This document shows positions 29,720 to 39,150 of a stretch of DNA of 64,000 bases, one piece after another. The DNA comes from Streptomyces sp. NBC_00285 (lineage in GTDB: Bacteria; Actinomycetota; Actinomycetes; Streptomycetales; Streptomycetaceae). Within the stretch, counting starts at the first letter, position 1. The number at the start of each line of letters is the position of its first letter. A model generated the notes under the pieces. That model was not told where the DNA came from, did no database searches, and worked only from the letters and a program-made list of their open reading frames with translations. The position numbers were made by a program, and so were the translations under genes. The stretch lies in NCBI RefSeq assembly GCF_036174265.1, contig NZ_CP108055.1:9176001-9240000 (forward strand), written 5' to 3'.

Positions 29720-30576
29720 CGGTCGTCGACGCCCATCACCACGTATGGGACCTGTCGACGCGGGACCAGGACTGGATCGCCCCGGACAGCCCGTTGCGAC
29801 GGAACTTCACCATGGCGGACCTCGCTCCGGAGGCCGCCGCGGCGGGAGTCGGGCACACGGTCCTGGTCCAGACGGTCACCGTCCCGGAGGAGACCCCGGA
29901 GTTCCTCGCCCTCGCGGCCGGACACGAGCTGATCGCCGGTGTGGTCGGCTGGACCGACCTCACCCGCCCCGACGTCGCCGACGAACTGGCCAGGCTCCTC
30001 GAACTCCCCGGCGGCTCCCACCTCAAGGGCATCCGTCATCAGGTCCAGGGCGAGCCGGACCCGGACTGGCTGCTGCGCCCGGACGTCCACCGGGGCCTGG
30101 CAGCCGTGGCCGACGCCGGACTGGTGTACGACCTGGTGGTCCTCCCGCACCAACTGCCCGTCTGCGTCAAGGCGGCCGGTTCCCTGCCGCATCTCACGTT
30201 CGTCCTCGACCACCTGGGCAAGCCCCCCATCGCCTCCCAGGGCCTGGAACCCTGGGCGACGGACGTCCGCGCCCTCGCCGCCCTCCCCAACACCGTCTGC
30301 AAACTCTCCGGCATGGTCACCGAGGCGGACCTCGCGTCCTGGACCCCCGACGACCTGCGCCCGTACGCCGACACGGTCCTGGACGCCTTCGGCCCGGACC
30401 GCCTGCTGTTCGGCTCGGACTGGCCGGTGTGCAGGCTCGCGGCGACCTACGCGCAAGTCGTCGAAACAGCAAGTGAGTTGACGGGACCACTGTCCTCGCA
30501 CGAACGGGCGGCGGTCTTCGGTGACAACGCGATCCGGACGTACGGTCTGGAAGTTCGGCCGACCACTGCGGCGTGA
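29716..30576 (+). CDS. Amidohydrolase-2 family lactonase, probable L-fuconolactonase
   Basis: 286 residues, a TIM-barrel metal hydrolase: metal His pair in VDAHHHVWDL, LKGIRHQVQGEPDP, the VLDHLGKPPI loop and FGSDWPVCRLAA with the metal Asp. This subgroup hydrolyses sugar lactones; the operon points to L-fucono-1,5-lactone to L-fuconate. GTG 29716 overlaps the mutarotase stop. It is the last gene of the operon, and the next gene is convergent. Confidence 0.85.
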   Translation: MTVVDAHHHVWDLSTRDQDWIAPDSPLRRNFTMADLAPEAAAAGVGHTVLVQTVTVPEETPEFLALAAGHELIAGVVGWTDLTRPDVADELARLLELPGGSHLKGIRHQVQGEPDPDWLLRPDVHRGLAAVADAGLVYDLVVLPHQLPVCVKAAGSLPHLTFVLDHLGKPPIASQGLEPWATDVRALAALPNTVCKLSGMVTEADLASWTPDDLRPYADTVLDAFGPDRLLFGSDWPVCRLAATYAQVVETASELTGPLSSHERAAVFGDNAIRTYGLEVRPTTAA

Positions 30577-30719
30577 ACCGCCGAACGTCGACGCCGCCGG
30601 TCGGGAGGCGAGCCCCGCCGCTGCCCTGGACGGCATGGCGCGACAAGGCGCCTCCGCAGCCGACTTCCGTGTCGTCCGGATGTGCGCCGACCGTCGCCCC
30701 GGGAACGTCCGCCACCGCG

Positions 30720-32141
30720 TCACGACCGCTGCGCCTCTCGCGCCAACCGTGTCGGTGGCCAGAACTCCCGCACATACGTCCGTTCCCAGCACGCGCCCGT
30801 CTCCCGCAGCTCCCGCCGCGTCGTGTACCGGTACCGGAAGAGGCGGGCGCGGACATGGCGGGGCGGCGCGTGCGGCGGGAACGGGGAGCGGCGCAACAGC
30901 TTCAGCGTGGCGGGGTCGTTCTCCAGGAGCCGTTCGACCATCGTGGCGAACCACGCCTCGGCGTACGCCGGGGACAGGGCGGCGAACCACATCATCCAGT
31001 CCAGGCGCAGATGGTAGGGCGCGAACTGGCGTGGTCTGCGCCGCGGATCACCCGGCTTGCCCTTGAACTCGTACTCCTTCCACTCGGCGTCCCCGCGCGG
31101 CACGTCGTCCGCCGTTCCCTCGACGACCACCTCGTAGCGGATCCGGCTGACGCTGCCGAACGCGCCGTAGGTGTTGACGAGATGGAGCGGGTCGAAGGAG
31201 CGGTTCATGACCTGGCGGCGGGAGAGCATGTTGCGGACCGGGCGGCGGCTCAAGCCGAGGAGGAGCGCGGCGACGGTGAGGACCAGGACCTCGTACCAGA
31301 GCGGGGTGGCGGACAGGTCCGGTGCGTCGCCGGGGAGTCGAAGCGCCGGGACCGCCAGCACGATCGTGATCCAGTTCAGCCAGGCGAAGTTGCCCGAGAG
31401 GACCAGCCACAGCTGCGTGACGATCATCAATGACGCGGCCGTCGAGGCGATCGGCTGCGGGGCGAACAGCAGGAAGGGCACGACGAGTTGGGTGACGTGG
31501 TTCGCGGCCGCCTCCACCCGGTGCACCGGCCGGGGCAGATGGTGGAAGTACCGGCTCAGCGGACCTGGCATCGGCTGTGTCTCGTGGTGGTGGTAGAGGC
31601 AGGTGAGCTTGCGCCAGCAGGCGTCGCCCCGCATCTTGATGAGCCCCGCGCCGAACTCGACCCGGAAGAGGATCCAGCGCAGGAGGAACAGCACCACGAC
31701 GGGCGGGGCCACGTCGTCGTTGCCGAGGAACACCGCGAGGAAGCCGACCTCCAGCAGCAGGGACTCCCAGCCGAAGCCGTACCAGGTCTGGCCCACGTTG
31801 ACGATCGACAGATACAGCAGCCACGGCACCAGCCACAGCAGCATCGCGCCCCACAGCGGCAGCCGGGAGTCGAGGCCCGCCGCCAGCGCCACGGCCACCG
31901 CACAGCCCGTCCACGCGCATGCCGCGAAAAAGCGGTCCGAGTAGTGGAGTTGGAAGAGGCTCGGGGCCCGCCGGAACGGTACCCGCGCCACGAACCGCGG
32001 GACCGGCAGCATCCCGCGCTCTCCGAGCAGGGCCCTGAACTGGAGGGCCGCCGTCAGGAACGCGACGACGTACAGCACCGCCAGAGCCCGCTGGAAGACC
32101 AGCCGGCTCAGCCAGTAGTCGGGTGCGGTGAACCAGTCCAC
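30720..32141 (-). CDS. Lipase maturation factor family membrane protein
   Basis: 473 residues with about eight hydrophobic helices in the first 290 residues, then a soluble C-terminal domain. Typical LMF segments are WFTAPDYWLSRLVFQRALA, QTWYGFGWESLLLEVGFLAVF, LIKMRGDACWRKLTCLYHHH and FAPYHLRLDWMMWFAALSP. In animals LMF1 folds lipases in the ER; the role of bacterial homologues is unknown. The start is GTG 32141 with AGGAG about 10 nt upstream. It converges on the fucose operon across a 143-bp gap in which I see no clear terminator. Confidence 0.88.
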   Translation of the reverse strand: MDWFTAPDYWLSRLVFQRALAVLYVVAFLTAALQFRALLGERGMLPVPRFVARVPFRRAPSLFQLHYSDRFFAACAWTGCAVAVALAAGLDSRLPLWGAMLLWLVPWLLYLSIVNVGQTWYGFGWESLLLEVGFLAVFLGNDDVAPPVVVLFLLRWILFRVEFGAGLIKMRGDACWRKLTCLYHHHETQPMPGPLSRYFHHLPRPVHRVEAAANHVTQLVVPFLLFAPQPIASTAASLMIVTQLWLVLSGNFAWLNWITIVLAVPALRLPGDAPDLSATPLWYEVLVLTVAALLLGLSRRPVRNMLSRRQVMNRSFDPLHLVNTYGAFGSVSRIRYEVVVEGTADDVPRGDAEWKEYEFKGKPGDPRRRPRQFAPYHLRLDWMMWFAALSPAYAEAWFATMVERLLENDPATLKLLRRSPFPPHAPPRHVRARLFRYRYTTRRELRETGACWERTYVREFWPPTRLAREAQRS

Positions 32142-32292
32142 AGCCGTGCGCTCCTGCCTCCATCGTCACGCCGGAACCCCACGTGACTCTCCGTGTACCT
32201 CACTCTCGCTTGCGTAACCCGGGTGAGCGTGCGGGCTCCCCGCGTACCCGTTCCCGGTCGAGGAATCGGACAAATCCTGGCAAGGTGGCCCC

Positions 32293-34398
32293 ATGGTTGA
32301 TCGGGGAGCGAGCGCCCTGTCACTCCCGGACGACTGGCCCGCCCACCCGGATCCGATCCTGGCGCTCAACCGCATGGGCAGCTTCGACTGGGACCTGGAC
32401 ACCGGTCTGTTCCACATGGACGCCCAGGCCCACGAGGTCTTCGACGTGCGCCCCGACGAATACGACGGACACCCCACGAGCCTCGCCCTCCGGTTCCCGA
32501 CCAGCGAGGCCCACCGGCTCGACGCCCTGGTCGCCCAGGCCATGAAGGACGGCAGCGAGAACTACGGCACCTACTTCCGCCTGCGCTGCCGCGACGGCAG
32601 CCTGCGCTGGACCCACACCCAGGGCTACATCCGCCGCGACGGGACGGGCCGCCCGCGCCGGATCATCGGCATCGTCCGTGACGCCACCCAGGAGATGAGC
32701 GAGCTGGACGGCCGCCGGGAGCAGGCGGCCCAGGACGAGGCGCAGCGTCGGCAGACCAATGTCGTACAGCTCACCACGGCCGCCCTCGCCCACGCCCGGA
32801 CCGTCCAGGACGTCATCGACGTCCTCAAGGACACCCACGGACTCACCCACCTCGGCGCCACCAGCCTCGTCATGGGCCTGGTCGAGGCCGGCCGGATCAG
32901 GCTGATCGCCGAGGGCCCCGCGGGCAGTTTCGTGCCTGGCACCGACATCACCCGGATCGACGAGCCGTACCCGATGAGCGAGGCCGTGCGCACGCTCAGC
33001 CCGCGGTTCATCGAGTCACCGGACGAGTTCGCGGAGCGCTACCCGGTCCTGTGGCCCCACCTCACCGGCCTCAACATCACCTCCGCCGCCTACCTCCCGC
33101 TCATCGCCGAGGCCCGCCCGATCGGCGCCATGGGCCTGCTCTACAGCGACCGGCACGGCTTCACCCCCGAGGACCGCAACGTCCTCATCGCCCTCGGCAG
33201 CAGCATCGCCCAGAGCCTTCAGCGGGCCATGCTGTACGAGCAGGAGAAGGACCTCGCCACCGGCCTCCAGCAGGCCATGCTGCCCCGCAGCATCCCCAGC
33301 GTGCCCGGCGCCGACGTCGCCGTCCGCTACCGGGCCGCCACCACCGAGGGCGCGCTGGGCCGGGACATCGGCGGCGACTGGTACGACCTGATCCCGCTGC
33401 CCGGTGGTACCCCCTCCGGGGGAGGTCGCGTCGGCGCCGTCATCGGAGACGTCCAGGGCCACGACACCCACGCCGCGGCCGTCATGGGCCAGCTGCGGAT
33501 CGTCCTGAGGGCCTACGCCGCCGAGGGCCACCCGCCGGCCACCGTGATGGCCCGGGCCTCCGTGTTCCTGCACGAGCTCGACACCGCCCGCTTCGCGACC
33601 TGCCTGTACGCGCAGGCCGACCTGACCACCGGAGTCGTCCAGGTGGTGAGGGCGGGCCATATCGACCCGCTGGTCCGGCGGGCCGACGGGAGCTGTCACC
33701 GGGTGACCGTGGACGGCGGGCTGCCGCTGGGGCTGTCCGCGGAGTTCGGGGAGCTCGAATATCCCGTCAGCACCCTCGAGCTCGACCCCGGGGACACCCT
33801 GCTGCTGTGCACCGACGGCCTGGTCGAACAGCCCGGCGCGGACCTCGACGACGGTGTGCAGACCCTCACGGCCCTCGTCGCCACCGGCCCCGCCGACGTA
33901 TGGGAACTCGCCGACCGGCTCATCGACGTGGCCGAGGAGCGCAGCGGCGACGACGACGTGGCGCTGCTCCTGCTGCGCCGCCGCGGACTGGACTCACCGC
34001 AGAGCGGCGGCCGTCTCAGGCAGCACGTGGCGCCCGGCGACCCCGAGGCCCTCACCCAGGCCCGGCACATGATCAGGGCCGCGGTCGTCGCGTGGGGCGC
34101 GCGAAGGCGCTCCGACGAGATCGAACTGGTCGCCGACGAGCTGATCACCAACGCCCTGATGCACACCGAGGGCCCCGCGATCGTCACCCTGCGGGTCCTG
34201 ACCGGCACCGACCGGCGGATGCGTGTCGAGGTCGAGGACTCCTCCAGCGCCCTGCCGCGCCGCAGGGAGGCGGGGGAGTCGGGGGTCTCCGGCCGGGGTC
34301 TGCTCCTGGTCGACCTGATGTCCGAGAGGTGGGGCGTGGAGGCGCGGGGCGGCGGGAAATGCGTGTGGTGCGAGTTCGTCGTACCGGATCGGAACTGA
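32293..34398 (+). CDS. PAS-GAF-PP2C (SpoIIE)-HATPase signalling protein
   Basis: 701 residues. A PAS domain (about 20-135; LRWTHTQGYIRRDG...IIGIVRDATQE), a GAF domain (about 160-320), a PP2C serine phosphatase (about 340-560; RDIGGDWYDLIPL, IGDVQGHDTHAAAVM, CTDGLVEQPG, GDDDVALLLL with the metal Asp residues) and a C-terminal anti-sigma-type ATPase (VADELITNALMHTEG, SGRGLLLVD). Such proteins dephosphorylate anti-anti-sigma factors and may phosphorylate them through the HATPase, so one protein may hold both activities. No anti-anti-sigma partner is adjacent. It is cytoplasmic, with sensing through PAS/GAF. Confidence 0.92.
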   Translation: MVDRGASALSLPDDWPAHPDPILALNRMGSFDWDLDTGLFHMDAQAHEVFDVRPDEYDGHPTSLALRFPTSEAHRLDALVAQAMKDGSENYGTYFRLRCRDGSLRWTHTQGYIRRDGTGRPRRIIGIVRDATQEMSELDGRREQAAQDEAQRRQTNVVQLTTAALAHARTVQDVIDVLKDTHGLTHLGATSLVMGLVEAGRIRLIAEGPAGSFVPGTDITRIDEPYPMSEAVRTLSPRFIESPDEFAERYPVLWPHLTGLNITSAAYLPLIAEARPIGAMGLLYSDRHGFTPEDRNVLIALGSSIAQSLQRAMLYEQEKDLATGLQQAMLPRSIPSVPGADVAVRYRAATTEGALGRDIGGDWYDLIPLPGGTPSGGGRVGAVIGDVQGHDTHAAAVMGQLRIVLRAYAAEGHPPATVMARASVFLHELDTARFATCLYAQADLTTGVVQVVRAGHIDPLVRRADGSCHRVTVDGGLPLGLSAEFGELEYPVSTLELDPGDTLLLCTDGLVEQPGADLDDGVQTLTALVATGPADVWELADRLIDVAEERSGDDDVALLLLRRRGLDSPQSGGRLRQHVAPGDPEALTQARHMIRAAVVAWGARRRSDEIELVADELITNALMHTEGPAIVTLRVLTGTDRRMRVEVEDSSSALPRRREAGESGVSGRGLLLVDLMSERWGVEARGGGKCVWCEFVVPDRN

Positions 34399-34429
34399 CC
34401 ACGGCCGTCCCCGGTGGCACTCTGGACGT

Positions 34430-35293
34430 ATGCCGGAACTCCCCGAGGTGGAAGCACTCAAGGACTTCCTCACCGACAACCTGGTCGGCCACGAGATCGT
34501 GCGCGCACTGCCGGTGGCCATCAGCGTTCTGAAGACGTACGACCCCCCGCTCGCCGCGATGGAGGGCCGCGAGGTCGTCGCCGTGCACCGGCACGGCAAG
34601 TTCCTGGACCTGGAGACCGCCGACGGCCCCCGTTTCGTCACCCACCTGGCCCGGGCGGGCTGGCTCCACTGGAAGGACCGTCTCCCCGACGGCCCGCCCC
34701 GCCCCGGCAAGGGCCCCCTCGCCCTACGGGTAGCGCTGGAGACCGGCGCGGGTTTCGACCTCACGGAGGCCGGTACGCAAAAGCGCCTCGCGGTCTACGT
34801 GGTGCGGGACCCGCTGGAGGTCCCGGGTGTGGCGCGCCTCGGCCCGGATCCCCTGGCCGACGACTTCGACGAGGCCCGCCTGACTGCGCTTCTGGCGAAG
34901 GAGCGACGGCAGCTGAAGGGCGCGCTGCGGGACCAGGGACTGATCGCCGGCGTCGGCAACGCGTACAGCGACGAGATCCTGCACGCGGCGAGAATGTCCC
35001 CCTTCAAGCTGGCGGCGTCCCTGACGCCCGAGGAGATGCACACCCTCTACGGGGCCCTGCGCACGACACTCACCGAGGCGGTGGAGCGCTCCAGGGGGGT
35101 GGCCGCGGGCCGCCTGAAGGCGGAGAAAAGGTCCGGCCTGCGCGTCCACGGCCGTACCGGCGAGAGCTGTCCCGTCTGCGGTGACACGATCCGCGAGGTC
35201 TCCTTCAGTGACTCCTCGCTCCAGTACTGCCCCACCTGCCAGACGGGGGGCAAGCCACTGGCGGACCGGAGGATGTCGAGACTGCTCAAGTGA
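34430..35293 (+). CDS. Fpg/Nei-family DNA glycosylase
   Basis: 287 residues. N-terminal PELPEVEALKDFL supplies the catalytic Pro2 and Glu3 after Met removal. VHRHGKFLDLE carries the conserved Lys; the helix-two-turn-helix is LIAGVGNAYSDEILHAARMSP; the zinc finger is CPVCGDTIREV...YCPTCQTGG. The protein removes oxidised bases and nicks the strand (beta,delta elimination). The finger ends QTGGKPLADRR rather than the QxxGR common in Fpg, so it may be a Nei-like paralogue with a different base preference. It ends 10 bp from the converging anti-sigma gene. Confidence 0.92.
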   Translation: MPELPEVEALKDFLTDNLVGHEIVRALPVAISVLKTYDPPLAAMEGREVVAVHRHGKFLDLETADGPRFVTHLARAGWLHWKDRLPDGPPRPGKGPLALRVALETGAGFDLTEAGTQKRLAVYVVRDPLEVPGVARLGPDPLADDFDEARLTALLAKERRQLKGALRDQGLIAGVGNAYSDEILHAARMSPFKLAASLTPEEMHTLYGALRTTLTEAVERSRGVAAGRLKAEKRSGLRVHGRTGESCPVCGDTIREVSFSDSSLQYCPTCQTGGKPLADRRMSRLLK

Positions 35294-35303
35294 TCCGGCG
35301 CTC

Positions 35304-35957
35304 TCAGCTCGGGTCCAGCGTCACCAGATGCTCCCCGCCCGCTGTCCTGACCTCGTAGTGGTCGATCTGGTCGGCGTGGAAGGTGGAGCTGCCCATCATG
35401 GTGTCGTCGCCGGTGGCGTGGCCTGTGGCGTTCCAGCCGGTGACGGTCTCCTCCTTGCCGTCGCGGCCGACCGCGACGAGGTGACAGGCACGAGGGCCGG
35501 CCTCGTCCTTGACCTTGAGTTCCACCTGGGTGCCCCAGTCCTCGTCCTCGGTGGTGACCTGCGCCCACACCCCGGACCGGGCGTCGGTGGCCTCGACACT
35601 GGCGGCCGGCGCCGAGTCGCCGCCCGCCGTCAACGCGAGCGTGGGACCGCCCACCGCCAGGACCACCGAGGCGGCCACGGCGTACAGCACCCGCCTGCGG
35701 CGCGCCCGGTGCCGGACCGCGACCTCGCCGAGGAGGCGGTTCAGGAGCTGGGGGCCCGGCTGGGCCATGGGATGCACCACGCGGGGCGTGGCCCGTCGGT
35801 ACAACATCATCTGACGGGTCACAGGACCGAACTCCGTCACGTGTGCCGCGCACTTGGGGCACTCCATGAGGTGGTCCTCGAAACGGAAGGACTCCGCCTC
35901 GTCCAGCACGCCGAGCGCGTACGCGCCGACGTCGCGATGCCTTTCCAAGGACCTCAT
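35304..35957 (-). CDS. Anti-sigma factor with zinc-binding domain
   Basis: 217 residues. The N-terminal ZAS-like motif has HRDVGAYALGVLD and FEDHLMECPKCAAHV (H-x3-C-x2-C). A single membrane helix (RVLYAVAASVVLAVGGPTLAL, about 88-108) leads to an outside domain of about 105 residues. It should hold its ECF sigma factor at the membrane until an envelope signal. The partner is probably the sigma gene 0.8 kb upstream on the same strand; an unknown gene lies between. ATG 35957 has GAGGT upstream. Confidence 0.88.
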   Translation of the reverse strand: MRSLERHRDVGAYALGVLDEAESFRFEDHLMECPKCAAHVTEFGPVTRQMMLYRRATPRVVHPMAQPGPQLLNRLLGEVAVRHRARRRRVLYAVAASVVLAVGGPTLALTAGGDSAPAASVEATDARSGVWAQVTTEDEDWGTQVELKVKDEAGPRACHLVAVGRDGKEETVTGWNATGHATGDDTMMGSSTFHADQIDHYEVRTAGGEHLVTLDPS

Positions 35958-36108
35958 GCGGAAACCTCGTGCCGTTGAGTGTGGGTGGTGTTACTCCTTG
36001 CTCCCACCGGTACGCACCAGCCCGCCGAATCACTCAAGGCATGCACAGAATCGTGACCATGGGATTCGGAGCGGGCGGTCCCGCGGATTGGTCCGAATCG
36101 AAAGAAAT

Positions 36109-36615
36109 CTAGAACAGGTGGATGGCGAGGTGGCCGAGCGGCAGACCCAGCTGCCACGCGGGGGTCCACACCTTCGGACCCTCGTCCTCACCGAGCCCCG
36201 AGCCGCCGCCCGGCACGGCGTTCAGATCGGGTGCGAGCAGCTCCGTCTCCTCCAGCCAACGCCAGGCCTCCGCCGCGAGTTCGAGATCCGGCACGGGCTC
36301 GCCGGAGACGACCGCCTCGGCGGTGAGCGCGGCCATCCGCTCGCACACCCAGTCCTGCCACGGCTGGTCGTACGCCGTCAGGGACAGCCAGTTCTCCAGC
36401 TGGGAGACGACCTGGATGCCGGAGAGTTCGCCCTCGATGTCGGCGAGGAAGACGGTCAGCGCGAGCGCGTCGCGTCCGGCGCGGAACTCGAAGGACGTCG
36501 GCGGCATCAGATCGCCGGAACGCAGCAGCTCGTCGGCGATGTACTCGGCGTACAACCAGGCCATGGGGACGACGAGTTCGCCCCCGTCCGTGCTCTCTTG
36601 ACCTCTGTGCAGCAT
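36109..36615 (-). CDS. Protein of unknown function between sigma and anti-sigma genes
   Basis: 168 residues, acidic and Trp-rich (WLSLTAYDQPWQDWVCERMAA; AWRWLEETELLAPDL), without signal peptide or membrane helix. ATG 36615 follows AGGAAGGG. I recognise no family. Its place between an ECF sigma and its membrane anti-sigma suggests a part in the same signalling module, perhaps as a modulator, but nothing in the sequence proves this. Confidence 0.7.
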   Translation of the reverse strand: MLHRGQESTDGGELVVPMAWLYAEYIADELLRSGDLMPPTSFEFRAGRDALALTVFLADIEGELSGIQVVSQLENWLSLTAYDQPWQDWVCERMAALTAEAVVSGEPVPDLELAAEAWRWLEETELLAPDLNAVPGGGSGLGEDEGPKVWTPAWQLGLPLGHLAIHLF

Positions 36616-36749
36616 CCCTTCCTGCCTTCCTCCGGTGCGTGCGCGTCGCCCGTCGCCGGGCCCCATCCGGAAAACGGATGAGGACAGCCGATTACTCAAC
36701 AGGGGTCCGCGGCAAGGCACTTTACGGAGGTTTGACTTTCCCATTGGTT

Positions 36750-37295
36750 TCACCGCAGGTCGGCCGCGTATCCCGGAAGCACCCGGCGCAGGGCGCGCAG
36801 CGCGTAGTACGCGCGGGACTTCACGGTACCGGGCGGAATCCCCAGTACTTCCGCGGCCTCCGCCACACTCGCCCCCTGGAAATACACCAGCACCAGGACT
36901 TCACGGTGCTCCGGAGTGAGTGTCTTCACAGCCTCGCGCACATCGAGGGTGGCGGCCGCCCGTTCGGCGTGATCGGCACACACCCGCGCGTTCTCGAGAA
37001 CCGCGTCGCCGACCTCCGCGGGACGTGCCTGCCGGGCCCGCCGCGCGTCGATCGCGAGCCGCCGTCCCACGGTCAGCAGCCACGGCCGTACGGAGTCGAA
37101 GTCGTCGGCGCGCAGCGCCTCGGGATGCTGCCAGGCGCGGACGAGGGTCTCCTGTACGAGGTCCTCGGCGCGCTGCCGGTCACCGTCACTGAGCCGGAGC
37201 AGGAGTGCGAAGAGGGGCCGGCCGTGCTCCCGCTGAAGCGCGGCGAGCTCGTGCTCGGCGGTCGTCCCGTTCGTGAGGGTGGTTCCGGCCGTCAT
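36750..37295 (-). CDS. ECF-type RNA polymerase sigma factor
   Basis: 181 residues: sigma2 (LLRLSDGDRQRAEDLVQETL, VRPWLLTVGRRLAIDARRA) and sigma4 (LTPEHREVLVLVYFQGASVA with EVLGIPPGTVKSRAYYALRA). It directs RNA polymerase to stress promoters and is likely controlled by the anti-sigma factor at 35304. ATG 37295 with GAGGTG upstream gives the normal ECF length; an in-frame ATG at 37454 would add 53 residues that do not resemble a sigma factor. It is divergent from the CapA-like gene. Confidence 0.88.
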   Translation of the reverse strand: MTAGTTLTNGTTAEHELAALQREHGRPLFALLLRLSDGDRQRAEDLVQETLVRAWQHPEALRADDFDSVRPWLLTVGRRLAIDARRARQARPAEVGDAVLENARVCADHAERAAATLDVREAVKTLTPEHREVLVLVYFQGASVAEAAEVLGIPPGTVKSRAYYALRALRRVLPGYAADLR

Positions 37296-37494
37296 GGCCG
37301 TATGGCACCTCAGGCCGGGGCCGGGGGACAGGGCCCGCACAAGGATCTGCGGCGGACGGTCGATCGCGTCGACGAACGGTTCGGTGAACGGTTGCTTCCG
37401 CCCCGGACGGGTCAAGTAGTCGTCCGGGCCGTTTGCGGATCCGGAGAAGCTCATACCTATTCGTCAGTAAATATGACCACAGTGGGGTGAGCTG

Positions 37495-38643
37495 ATGATT
37501 GCACGCAGACGGCAGATTGCCCTGGCCCTCACGGCACTTCTCGCCGGAGGGGCCGCCTGCCAGGCGCACGACCACAAGACGCCCGGGCATCCGGCCCCGT
37601 CCGCCGCCGCGCCACGCGGTTTCACGCTCGTCGCCTCCGGGGACGTCCTGCCGCACAGCTCGATCATCGACCGGGCCCGCTTCGACGCGGGCGGCAACGG
37701 CTACGACTTCCGCCCGATGCTGGCCGGGATCCGATCCGTCGTCTCCCGCGCGGATCTGGCGCTGTGTCACATGGAGACCGTCTACGGCGCGAACGGGGAC
37801 TACACCGGCTATCCCACCTTCAAGTCGCCGCCCGAGGTGGCCCGGGCCCTCGCCGACACCGGCTACGACGGCTGTTCCACCGCCTCCAACCACAGCCTCG
37901 ACGACGGCGCCGACGGCATCCGCCGCACCCTCGACGCCCTCGACCGCGCGGGCGTACGGCACGCCGGATCGGCCCGCACCGAGCAGGAGGCACGCACGGC
38001 CACGGTCCTGCGCGCGGGCGCGGCGAAGGTGGCCCACCTCGCCTACACCTACGACACCAATGGCTTCCCGCTGCCCCAGGGGCAGCCCTGGGCGGTCGGC
38101 CTGATGGACGAGAAAAGGATCCTTGCGGACGCCCGGGCCGCCCGGAAAGCGGGCGCGGACGTGGTTGTCGTGTCGCTGCACTGGGGCACGGAATGGCAGG
38201 ACGCGCCCGACGAGCAGCAGATGGCGCTGGCCCGCGACCTCACCGCCGCCCGCACCGGCTCCCGCCCCGACATCGACCTGATCCTCGGCACCCACGCCCA
38301 TGTCCCGCAGGCGTACGAGAAGGTCAACGGCACCTGGGTCGTCTACGGCATGGGTGACCAGATCGCCGGTGAGATGTTCAACCACGAGGGCGCCCAGGAC
38401 CCGCGCGGCAACCAGTCCACCCTCGGCCGCTTCACCTTTGCCCCGCCCGCCCGACCCGGGGAGCGCTGGCGGGTGACGAAAGCGGAGTTCGTACCCCAGA
38501 TGTTCGACCTGGACGCCGGCCGGGTGGTGAACCTCAACCGGGCGATCGCGCAGGGCGCGGACCTGGACGGCGTGCGCGACCGCATCCGGGAGGTCGTGCT
38601 GAGCCGGGGCGCGGGCAAGGACGGGCTCACCATGGGGCGGTAG
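37495..38643 (+). CDS. CapA-family metallophosphoesterase-like lipoprotein
   Basis: 382 residues. The N-terminus is a signal ending LLAGGAACQA, a plausible lipobox Cys. The CapA (PgsA) domain has LVASGDVLPHSSI, LCHMETVYGANGDYTGYP, STASNHSLDDGADGIRRTLD and VVVSLHWGTEWQDAP, ending with DLILGTHAHVPQAYEKVNG. These are the Asp/His/Asn metal ligands of the calcineurin-like fold. CapA proteins take part in poly-gamma-glutamate capsule production, but no other capsule gene is here, so the role is open. GGGGTGAG precedes ATG 37495. It ends 6 bp from the converging marR gene. Confidence 0.88.
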   Translation: MIARRRQIALALTALLAGGAACQAHDHKTPGHPAPSAAAPRGFTLVASGDVLPHSSIIDRARFDAGGNGYDFRPMLAGIRSVVSRADLALCHMETVYGANGDYTGYPTFKSPPEVARALADTGYDGCSTASNHSLDDGADGIRRTLDALDRAGVRHAGSARTEQEARTATVLRAGAAKVAHLAYTYDTNGFPLPQGQPWAVGLMDEKRILADARAARKAGADVVVVSLHWGTEWQDAPDEQQMALARDLTAARTGSRPDIDLILGTHAHVPQAYEKVNGTWVVYGMGDQIAGEMFNHEGAQDPRGNQSTLGRFTFAPPARPGERWRVTKAEFVPQMFDLDAGRVVNLNRAIAQGADLDGVRDRIREVVLSRGAGKDGLTMGR

Positions 38644-38649
38644 CCCGGG

Positions 38650-39126
38650 TCAGTCCACGTCCACGTGATCGAACGTCCGCAGCATCTCCTTGAGTACGCG
38701 AGTGCACGCCCGAAGCTCAGTGTCGGTCAGCTCGCCGCCGCCGACCTGCCGGTTCAGGGCGTGCTCCCGCGCGAGGACCGCGGTGATGACGGCCTCGCCC
38801 TGCGGTGTGATCCGGATCAGCGAGGACCGCTGGTGCGCGGGGTTGGGGGTGGTCTCCGCCCAGTCCCGGTCCAGGGTGTCGTTCACCATGCGCTGCACGA
38901 ACTGCCGGGTCAGTGCCATGATCCGGCCCATCTGAGGCACCGTCATGGGCCCGTACCTGTGCAGCAGGACCAGAACGGAGCGCACGCCGACGGACACCCC
39001 CTCGATGTCCTGGCCCTGTTCGAGCTTGCGAAGGCCGCGCCGGTAGAGCGCGCCGATCAGGTCGAACACCTCACTGACCCGGTGGCCGAGATCGTCCGGT
39101 GGCAGCGGCTCGTCGATGTCGTTCAC
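38650..39126 (-). CDS. MarR-family transcriptional regulator
   Basis: 158 residues with a winged helix: MTVPQMGRIMALTRQFVQRM as the recognition part and the wing TTPNPAHQRSSLIRITPQGE. It is divergent from an alpha/beta hydrolase, and the 71-bp gap carries two near-identical inverted repeats, so it most likely represses both. GTG 39126 is the only reasonable start; there is no good ribosome site, so the mRNA may be leaderless or poorly translated. Confidence 0.9.
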   Translation of the reverse strand: MNDIDEPLPPDDLGHRVSEVFDLIGALYRRGLRKLEQGQDIEGVSVGVRSVLVLLHRYGPMTVPQMGRIMALTRQFVQRMVNDTLDRDWAETTPNPAHQRSSLIRITPQGEAVITAVLAREHALNRQVGGGELTDTELRACTRVLKEMLRTFDHVDVD

Positions 39127-39150
39127 CCGGCCATCATGACAGCCGAGTTA

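Noticed and set aside
37296..37454. N-terminal extension of the ECF sigma factor from ATG 37454
   Set aside because: The extra 53 residues do not look like sigma region 2 and the ATG at 37295 has a better ribosome site; kept only as an alternative.
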